Shown here: positions 1 through 4,332 of the stretch, piece by piece
Layout of the letters: each line of letters starts with the position of its first letter
Position numbering within the stretch: the first letter of the stretch is position 1
NCBI GenBank assembly: GCA_030824835.1
Contig: JAPJRA010000301.1
Coordinates: 1-5,494 of the forward strand
Length of the DNA: 5,494 nucleotides
From: Geminicoccaceae bacterium
Lineage (GTDB): Bacteria; Pseudomonadota; Alphaproteobacteria; Geminicoccales; Geminicoccaceae
Direction of reading: 5' to 3'
Notes under the pieces: generated by a model
The model's input: only the letters and a program-made list of their open reading frames with translations
Told to the model about the DNA's origin: nothing
Databases searched by the model: none
Program-made: the position numbers and the translations under genes

Positions 1-54
1 GCCCCAGTCCTTGTAGAAGATCTCGGCACCGTCCTTGGTGGTGATCGCACCCAT
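1..54 (-). CDS. Alpha/beta-hydrolase, non-heme haloperoxidase type (N-terminal fragment)
   Basis: Only the first 18 codons lie in the window; the gene runs off the left edge. Read on the minus strand from the ATG at 54-52 they give MGAITTKDGAEIFYKDWG. This closely matches the usual start of cofactor-free haloperoxidase/chloroperoxidase-like alpha/beta-hydrolases (family pattern: M-x-x-I-T-T-K-D-G-x-x-I-x-Y-K-D-W-G). A purine-rich Shine-Dalgarno stretch (GAGAGGAG, read on the minus strand) sits about 5 bases upstream of the ATG. The Ser-Asp-His catalytic triad and oxyanion hole would lie outside the window. Family members are cytoplasmic serine hydrolases acting on esters or lactones, some with perhydrolase or halogenation activity in vitro; the natural substrate is usually unknown. 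The gene diverges from the GlxA-type regulator, its likely controller. The family call rests on a short but characteristic peptide. Confidence 0.8.
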   Translation of the reverse strand, partial: MGAITTKDGAEIFYKDWG

Positions 55-200
55 GTTTGCGCTCCTCTCGAGTGTGAAAATGGCTCTGCGGGGGCGGCGT
101 CCGCACGCTCATTCGGCGGTTTCCCCGGGCAAGACGATCGGCATCCAGGCTATCGACGGCCCCGAATGTCGCAAAGGACAATATTCCAGGAAATTCGGCC
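55..200. promoter_or_regulatory. Divergent intergenic region with a candidate AraC/GlxA-type operator
   Basis: This 146-bp region separates the hydrolase and glxA-type start codons. Its most distinctive element is TGTCGCAAAGGACA at 167-180, in which TGTC and GACA form an inverted repeat around six bases. Its first six bases, TGTCGC, equal the half-site reported for Pseudomonas ArgR (TGTCGC-N8-AA), an AraC-family protein with a similar DJ-1-like N-terminus; here N8 is followed by AT rather than AA. A weaker partner, TATCGA-N8-AA, begins 16 bp upstream at 151. AATATT at 180-185 is a short palindrome. No convincing -35/-10 pair was found for either gene. That the regulator binds here is inference from position and motif. 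Confidence 0.4.
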
Positions 201-1172
201 GTGACCCGTCATGTCCTTTTTCTCGTCTACCCGGGTTTCGTGCTGCTGGACCTCAGCGGCCCGCTCGACGTGCTCGTCAATGCGAGCCGCATGTCCGGAG
301 ACAGCTATCGGCTCTCGGTCGCGTCCATGACGGGCGGACTGGTGCCCGGCTCCTGCGGCCTTGAGGTCCACACCGAACCGCTGACGATCGCGGCGACCGA
401 CACCTTCATCGTCGTCGGCGCGCCGGCACCTCCCGAAGGGCCATGGGTGCGCGAGATAGCGACAGCCATCGCCGAGGCGTCCTCGCTCGCCCGGCGGACA
501 GCCAGCGTCTGCACCGGGGCATTCCTGCTGGCGGCCAGCGGAGTTCTGGACGGGCGGGTGGCGACGACCCACTGGTTCTACGCGCCGAAGCTGCAGGCGA
601 TGCACCCGGCCTTGCGCGTCGACGGCGATAGGATCTTCACCCGCGACGGCGACCTATGGACCTCGGCCGGCATGTCGGCCGGGATCGACATGACGCTGGC
701 GCTGATCGAGGAGGATCTCGGCAAGGCGATTGCGCAGGCCGTGGCGCGCATGCTCGTCGTCTACTATCGCCGCCCCGGCGGGCAGTATCAGTTCTCGTCG
801 CTGCTGGATTTCGATCCGGGTTCCGACCGGATTCGCGCGGCGCTGAGCTTCGCGCGCGAGAATCTCCGGGAAAACCTCTCGGTAGAGCGTCTGGCGGCCG
901 TGGCGCACCTCAGCGTCCGTCAGTTCGGCCGGGCGTTTGCGTCGTCGACCGGCATGACCCCGGCCAAGGCCATCGAGCGACTGCGTGTTGAGACGGCACG
1001 CCCCATGGTCGAGGACGGCCGCCGCACCTTCGACGACATCGCGCGCCTGGTCGGCTTCGTCGATGCGGACCGGATGTGTCAGAGCTTCATCCGCACCCTC
1101 GGCCACACGCCGCAGGAAGTGCGACGCGCGTCCCGACGCGCCCTGGCCGCCGATCGAGACGCCACGGCGTGA
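201..1172 (+). CDS. GlxA family transcriptional regulator (DJ-1/PfpI-like domain plus AraC HTH)
   Basis: A 323-residue cytoplasmic DNA-binding protein, the normal size for the GlxA group of AraC/XylS regulators. Residues about 3-185 form a DJ-1/PfpI-like, class-I-amidotransferase-fold sensor domain. It opens with a hydrophobic strand and DLSGPLDVL (17-25). The nucleophile-elbow region is SVCTGAFLLAASGVLDG (102-118), with Cys104 at the usual elbow position, followed by the conserved ATTHW (121-125) and WTSAGMSAGID (153-163). Residues about 215-310 are the two-helix-turn-helix AraC domain: LSVERLAAVAHLSVRQFGRAF (226-246) and TFDDIARLVGFVDADRMCQSF (276-296), ending in the typical GHTPQEVRR. Translation starts at GTG 201, with AGGA at 188-191 as the likely ribosome binding site; the protein begins right at the first beta-strand, so no residues seem missing. 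It diverges from the hydrolase gene and probably controls it, and perhaps itself. The effector is unknown; Cys104 could sense a metabolite or oxidant. Confidence 0.93.
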   Translation: MTRHVLFLVYPGFVLLDLSGPLDVLVNASRMSGDSYRLSVASMTGGLVPGSCGLEVHTEPLTIAATDTFIVVGAPAPPEGPWVREIATAIAEASSLARRTASVCTGAFLLAASGVLDGRVATTHWFYAPKLQAMHPALRVDGDRIFTRDGDLWTSAGMSAGIDMTLALIEEDLGKAIAQAVARMLVVYYRRPGGQYQFSSLLDFDPGSDRIRAALSFARENLRENLSVERLAAVAHLSVRQFGRAFASSTGMTPAKAIERLRVETARPMVEDGRRTFDDIARLVGFVDADRMCQSFIRTLGHTPQEVRRASRRALAADRDATA

Positions 1173-1190
1173 GCGCCGATCTCCTCGCCC

Positions 1191-1205
1191 CGCCGGAGGC
1201 CGGCG
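1191..1205. terminator. Small hairpin in the glxA-type/gshB convergent gap
   Basis: The 37-bp gap between the two converging stop codons holds a perfect 6-bp inverted repeat, CGCCGG-AGG-CCGGCG, with a 3-base loop. It could act as a bidirectional transcription end signal for the regulator gene and gshB. No T-run follows on either strand, so it is not a canonical intrinsic terminator, and short GC stems are easy to find in DNA this rich in G+C. Confidence 0.3.
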
Positions 1206-1209
1206 CCGG

Positions 1210-2178
1210 TCAGGTCGGCAGCGCGTGCTGCTGCCGGCGGTTGATCCTGCCCTCGATCACGTCCCAGATCTGGCCCTCGAGATTGACCCCGTCGAACCGG
1301 TCGATCTCCTGCAGGCCGGTGGGCGAGGTGACGTTGATCTCGGTCAGCCAGTCGCCGATCACGTCGATGCCGACGAAGATCAGGCCGCGCTCGTGCAGGG
1401 TGGGGCCGATCATCTCGCAGATCTCGTGGTCGCGCTTGGTCAGGACCGCCTTCTCGCCCCGGCCGCCGACATGCAGGTTGGCGCGCGTCTCCTCGGCCGC
1501 CGGCACGCGGTTGAGCGCCCCTGCGGGCTTGCCGTCGATCAGGATGATGCGCTTGTCGCCCTGGCGGATCTCCGGGACGTAGCGCTGCACCATCAAGGGC
1601 TCGTTGAGGTAGGTGGCGAACAGCTCGACCAGTGAGCCGAGATTGGTGTCGCCCGGCTTCAGATGGAACACGCCGGCCCCGCCATTGCCGTAGATCGGCT
1701 TGACGATCACGTCGCCATACTCGCGCCGGAACGCCTTGATCTCCTCCAGATCGTAGGTGATCAGGGTCGGCGGCATCAGCTCCGCGAACTGGGTGACGAA
1801 CAGCTTTTCCGGCGCGTTGCGGACATGGTGCGGGTCGTTGACGACCAGCGTCTGCGGATGGACCCGGTCCAGCAGGTGCGTGGCCGAGATGTAGGCCAAG
1901 TTGAACGGCGGGTCCTGGCGCATCAGGACCACGTCCAGCGTCGCGAGGTCGATGGTCTCGGGCGCCCCCAGCGTGACGTGATTGCCGCGTTCGCGGCGGA
2001 CCTCGAACGGCCGCGCGGTGGCCACGATCCGGCCGTTCCGATAGCTCAGCTGGCGCGGCAGGTAGTGATAGAGCCCATGCCCGCGCTGCTGCGCTTCCAG
2101 CGCCAGCGCGAAGCTGCTGTCCCCATCGATGTTGACGGACTCCAGCGGGTCCATCTGGATCGCGACGGCAAGCGACAT
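1210..2178 (-). CDS. gshB: Glutathione synthetase
   Basis: ATP-grasp ligase joining gamma-glutamylcysteine and glycine, with ATP hydrolysis to ADP and Pi, in the second step of cytoplasmic glutathione synthesis. The chosen start (ATG 2178-2176) gives 322 residues, against about 316 for the E. coli enzyme. Family landmarks in order: [19 protein letters not shown] (7-25) and LMRQDPPF (85-92) in the N-terminal substrate domain, [13 protein letters not shown] (114-126), the glycine-rich ATP loop [12 protein letters not shown] (160-171), [10 protein letters not shown] (207-216), [13 protein letters not shown] (230-242), and the magnesium and substrate region [19 protein letters not shown] (270-288). 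In that last segment D272, E280 and N282 match the metal ligands of the family. The frame stays open upstream to an ATG at 2292, but the extra 38 residues are low-complexity, unlike the family, and would overlap the HIT start, so the longer start is rejected. The ribosome site is modest (GGGG about 8 bases upstream). It is a single gene: its 3' end faces the regulator gene across 37 bp, and gshA is not in view. Confidence 0.97.
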   Translation of the reverse strand: MSLAVAIQMDPLESVNIDGDSSFALALEAQQRGHGLYHYLPRQLSYRNGRIVATARPFEVRRERGNHVTLGAPETIDLATLDVVLMRQDPPFNLAYISATHLLDRVHPQTLVVNDPHHVRNAPEKLFVTQFAELMPPTLITYDLEEIKAFRREYGDVIVKPIYGNGGAGVFHLKPGDTNLGSLVELFATYLNEPLMVQRYVPEIRQGDKRIILIDGKPAGALNRVPAAEETRANLHVGGRGEKAVLTKRDHEICEMIGPTLHERGLIFVGIDVIGDWLTEINVTSPTGLQEIDRFDGVNLEGQIWDVIEGRINRRQQHALPT

Positions 2179-2290
2179 CCTAACCCCGGTCCTGATTCGG
2201 CCAAGGCCGCTGTGTGGCAGCTGCCCCCCGGCTTGACAAGGGGGCCGCCCGGCCGCTTCAACCGCAGGCCAGCGCCAGGAGGGCAAGAGC
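2179..2290. promoter_or_regulatory. Divergent gshB / HIT-gene promoter region
   Basis: This 112-bp region must hold promoters for both genes. On the plus strand TTGACA at 2233-2238 is a perfect -35 hexamer, but the best-spaced -10 (2256-2261, CTTCAA, 17-bp spacer) is poor. The same box lies inside CTTG-A-CAAG (2232-2240), so the minus strand reads TTGTCA and might serve gshB. Two further inverted repeats lie nearby: CGGCC-AA-GGCCG (2198-2209) and the perfect palindrome GGCAGCTGCC (2216-2225). The HIT ribosome site AGGAGGG (2277-2283, 7 bases before the ATG) is strong. Promoter assignments are tentative. Confidence 0.4.
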
Positions 2291-2659
2291 ATGGCCTATG
2301 ACCCGAGCAACGTGTTCGCGCGGATCCTGCGCGGCGAGATCCCGGCCCGGAAGGTCTACGAGGACGAGTGGGCGCTGGCCTTCCACGACATCAACCCGCT
2401 GGCGCCGGTGCACGTGCTGGTGATCCCCAAGGGTGCCTACGTGTCGATGGCGGATTTCTCCGCCCAGGCCAGCGACGCCGAGGTCCTGGGCTTCTTCCGC
2501 GCGGTCGGCAAGGTCGCCCGCGAGCTGGGCCTGGACGAGCGCGGCTACCGGATGCTGGCCAATCACGGGCCCGATTCGCACCAGGAGGTGCCGCACCTGC
2601 ACGTGCACCTGTTCGCCGGCGCGCCGCTCGGGCCGATGCTGAAGAAGATCGTTAGCTAG
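2291..2659 (+). CDS. HIT family (histidine triad) nucleotide-binding protein
   Basis: A complete 122-residue protein of the histidine-triad superfamily, of the usual HinT size. Such proteins bind purine nucleotides and hydrolyse phosphoramidates (adenosine 5'-phosphoramidate, aminoacyl-adenylates) or dinucleoside polyphosphates in the cytoplasm. The N-terminus has the family pattern [20 protein letters not shown] (7-26), then [20 protein letters not shown] (28-47) with the nucleotide-contacting Asp33 and the conserved His41. The signature triad is [10 protein letters not shown] (101-110), with His102, His104 and His106; by homology the middle one, His104, is the nucleophile that becomes nucleotidylated. 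The start is certain: ATG 2291 is preceded by a strong AGGAGGG with 7-base spacing. It diverges from gshB and its stop overlaps that of the oxidoreductase gene, so it is monocistronic. A HinT-like phosphoramidase is the likeliest role; substrate cannot be settled from sequence. Confidence 0.95.
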   Translation: MAYDPSNVFARILRGEIPARKVYEDEWALAFHDINPLAPVHVLVIPKGAYVSMADFSAQASDAEVLGFFRAVGKVARELGLDERGYRMLANHGPDSHQEVPHLHVHLFAGAPLGPMLKKIVS

Positions 2660-3662
2660 CGACCGTCAGGGCGATCTTGCCTTGGATATGCCCGCGGGCA
2701 GCTCGCTCGTGCGCCCTTTTGGCCTCCGCCAGCGGGAACACGCTGTCGATGGCGACACGAACCGTGCCCGCATCGAGCAGGCGTCCGAGGTCCGCGAGCT
2801 GCGCTCCGTTCGAGCGGACCTGAGCCGTGGAGACCGTGATGTCCAGCCTCGCCGCCTCCTCGGCCGCGGAGAAGCCCGGGAACACCGGAAACAAGATGCC
2901 CCCGCGCTTGAGCGTGCGGAGGAAGCGACCCGTGGTGGGACCGCCCAGGGTGTCGAGAACGACGTCGACGTCATGCGCGACGTCCTCGGGCGGGGTCCTG
3001 CCGTAGTCGATGAACCCGTCGGCGCCGAGGTCACGCAGAAACGCTTCGTGCGCGGCCGACGCCACGGCGATCACATGCGCGCCCTGCCATTTCGCCAGCT
3101 GGAGCGCGAGGTGCCCCACGCCGCCCGCAGCGCCATTGACGAGCACCGTCTTGCCGACGAGCGGCACCGGACGATGGGGTTCCGCTTGAAACGGGTTCGG
3201 TTCGTCGTGCCCGAGCTCGATCAGGAACTGCCAGGCGGTGAGGCCGGACATCGCCGCCGCCGCGGCATGCACGTGATCGATGCCCGCCGGCTTGCGTGCC
3301 AGATCCGACGCAGGCGCCGCGACGTACTCGGCATAAGCGGCGCTGTCCCCGAAGCTGGGAAAACGCACCATGCCGAAGACCTCGTCGCCGACGACGAAGC
3401 CCTGCACATCCCGTGCGACCGCTTCTACGACGCCCGACACGTCGGATCCCGGGATGACGGGCAGGCTCACCGGCGGATTGAAGTCGGGAACCGTCCTGTA
3501 CCCGTCGCGCAGGTACCAGTCCGGAGGATTGATGCCGACGGCGTGAACGCGGACCAACACCTCGCCCGACCTCAGCCCCGGAACCGGCACGTCCTCGTAA
3601 CGCAGCACCTCAGGGCCACCGAACGTGTGGAGCCGGATCGCCTTCATCATGTTCGTCGGCAT
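2652..3662 (-). CDS. NADP-dependent zinc-less medium-chain oxidoreductase (quinone oxidoreductase type)
   Basis: A 336-residue cytoplasmic MDR-superfamily enzyme expected to use NADPH to reduce quinones or alpha,beta-unsaturated carbonyls. The N-terminal GroES-like domain has MKAIRLHTFGGPEVLRYEDV (6-25), SGEVLVRVHAVGINPPDWYLRDG (32-54), PVIPGSDVSGVV (68-79) and GDEVFGM (92-98). The Rossmann domain opens with KTVLVNGAAGGVGHLALQLAK (171-191), whose AAGGVG loop binds the cofactor. The C-terminus LAEAKRAHERAARGHIQGKIALTV is typical of the group. No cysteine is present, so neither the catalytic nor the structural zinc of true alcohol dehydrogenases can be bound. A proline-rich insert (about 151-169) precedes the cofactor loop. 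The start is taken at ATG 3662-3660, where AAGGA lies about 7 bases upstream. A longer reading from 3713 would start inside the promoter/operator region. Its 3' end overlaps the HIT gene by 8 bp. It diverges from the TetR gene and is its probable target. Confidence 0.92.
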   Translation of the reverse strand: MPTNMMKAIRLHTFGGPEVLRYEDVPVPGLRSGEVLVRVHAVGINPPDWYLRDGYRTVPDFNPPVSLPVIPGSDVSGVVEAVARDVQGFVVGDEVFGMVRFPSFGDSAAYAEYVAAPASDLARKPAGIDHVHAAAAAMSGLTAWQFLIELGHDEPNPFQAEPHRPVPLVGKTVLVNGAAGGVGHLALQLAKWQGAHVIAVASAAHEAFLRDLGADGFIDYGRTPPEDVAHDVDVVLDTLGGPTTGRFLRTLKRGGILFPVFPGFSAAEEAARLDITVSTAQVRSNGAQLADLGRLLDAGTVRVAIDSVFPLAEAKRAHERAARGHIQGKIALTVAS

Positions 3663-3694
3663 CGCTGTTTCCTTCGAGGCAGATGCACTGGCAT

Positions 3695-3736
3695 AAACGG
3701 AGCGCTGCCCCACATATTCGGATCACTGCTCCGTTT
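3695..3736. promoter_or_regulatory. Tandem TetR-type operators
   Basis: Two abutting 21-bp imperfect palindromes fit one pattern, AAACGGA-N7-TCCGTTT. The right site (3716-3736) matches 12 of 14 symmetric positions and the left (3695-3715) 10 of 14. The outer arms are intact and form an exact 9-bp inverted repeat, AAACGGAGC (3695-3703) and GCTCCGTTT (3728-3736). Their 15-bp cores (3698-3712 and 3719-3733) are also a direct repeat, 11 of 15 identical, offset by 21 bp or two helical turns, as needed for two dimers on one DNA face. They cover the spacer, -10 and probable start of the oxidoreductase promoter, so binding should block RNA polymerase. The adjacent TetR protein is the obvious ligand; that is inferred from position and symmetry. 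Confidence 0.7.
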
Positions 3737-3741
3737 GTCAA
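3713..3741 (-). promoter_or_regulatory. Sigma-70-type promoter of the oxidoreductase gene
   Basis: Read on the minus strand, a perfect -35 TTGACA (3741-3736) is followed after exactly 17 bp by AATATG (3718-3713), which matches three positions of TATAAT. Transcription would begin near 3706, leaving a leader of about 44 bases before the ATG at 3662. The right-hand operator fills the spacer and the left-hand one covers the -10 edge and start point. Confidence 0.6.
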
Positions 3742-3750
3742 GTTGAGCCC

Positions 3751-4332
3751 ATGCGAGCCGACGCGAGAAAGAACCATGGCCAGCTGCTCGCGGCCGCGCG
3801 CGAGGTCGTGGCCGAACAGGGCGCCGACGCATCGTTGCGCGATGTCGCCCGTAGGGCCGGCGTCGGGCTCGGCACGCTCTACCGTCACTTTCCGACGCGG
3901 GAGGCGCTGCTCGATACCTTGCTTCGCGCGAGCTTCGACGGGCTGACGGCCAGGGCAGCCGAGCTTGAGACGTCCGGCTCGCCCGACCTGGCTTTGGTGT
4001 CGTGGCTGCGTGAGGCCGTCGCGGTCGCGCACAATTACAGCGGTGCCATCGCCTCGATGGTGGCCGCCATCGCCGATCCGGAATCCGCTCTCCATGCATC
4101 GTGTGTCACGATGCGCGCGGCCGGCACGCGGCTCCTCGCCCGGGCTCAGGCCGCGAGCATGGCGCGACCCGACATCGATGGCGTAGACCTGTTCGCGCTG
4201 GTCGGGGCGCTCGCATGGCTCAGCGACCAGCCGTCGCTCGCGTCACGCGCGGATCATCTGTTCGACGTCATCGCCGGCGCCATCCTGACGAGGCCCGACC
4301 CTGGAGCCGCGCCGCTCAACCCCTCCGCTTGA
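3751..4332 (+). CDS. TetR/AcrR family transcriptional repressor
   Basis: A 193-residue regulator of typical TetR size. Residues about 1-60 are the DNA-binding domain: MRADARKNHGQLLAAAREVV (1-20), then EQGADASLRDVARRAGVGLGTLYRHFPTREALLDTLL (22-58). The helix-turn-helix lies at about 28-47, with the diagnostic GTLYRHFPTREALL. The rest (about 65-185) is the variable all-helical ligand and dimerisation domain, resembling the C-terminal type found in SbtR-like TetR proteins; a single cysteine, Cys118, lies there. The ATG at 3751 has no clear Shine-Dalgarno sequence (only a weak TTGAG nearby), so initiation may be weak or nearly leaderless, but the N-terminus fits the family exactly. The gene diverges from the oxidoreductase across 88 bp holding two matching palindromes. 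It therefore most likely represses that gene and possibly itself, with release by a small hydrophobic or electrophilic ligand (inference). Its 3' end overlaps the nucleotidase gene by 17 bp. Confidence 0.94.
   Translation: MRADARKNHGQLLAAAREVVAEQGADASLRDVARRAGVGLGTLYRHFPTREALLDTLLRASFDGLTARAAELETSGSPDLALVSWLREAVAVAHNYSGAIASMVAAIADPESALHASCVTMRAAGTRLLARAQAASMARPDIDGVDLFALVGALAWLSDQPSLASRADHLFDVIAGAILTRPDPGAAPLNPSA

Noticed and set aside
35..364. Plus-strand frame across the divergent promoter region into the glxA-type gene
   Set aside because: It overlaps the hydrolase start, the intergenic region and the regulator in another frame, and its product is arginine-rich without any motif.
2179..2292. 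A longer gshB start giving 38 extra N-terminal residues
   Set aside because: The extension is unlike any glutathione synthetase N-terminus, would overlap the HIT start codon and spans the probable promoter region. The family-like sequence begins at the ATG 2178.
1663..2301. A 212-codon plus-strand frame opposite gshB
   Set aside because: It is antisense to the conserved ATP-grasp gene, has no family resemblance and no ribosome binding site, and is a composition artefact.
3663..3713. A longer oxidoreductase start at 3713
   Set aside because: It would place the start codon in the -10/operator region, upstream of the probable transcription start. The ATG at 3662 has an AAGGA ribosome site and matches the usual N-terminus.
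2682..3746. A 354-codon open frame on the plus strand opposite the oxidoreductase gene
   Set aside because: Its product is rich in Arg, His, Asp and Val with no recognisable domain, and it mirrors the codon structure of the well-supported minus-strand gene. Long antisense frames are expected in DNA this rich in G+C.
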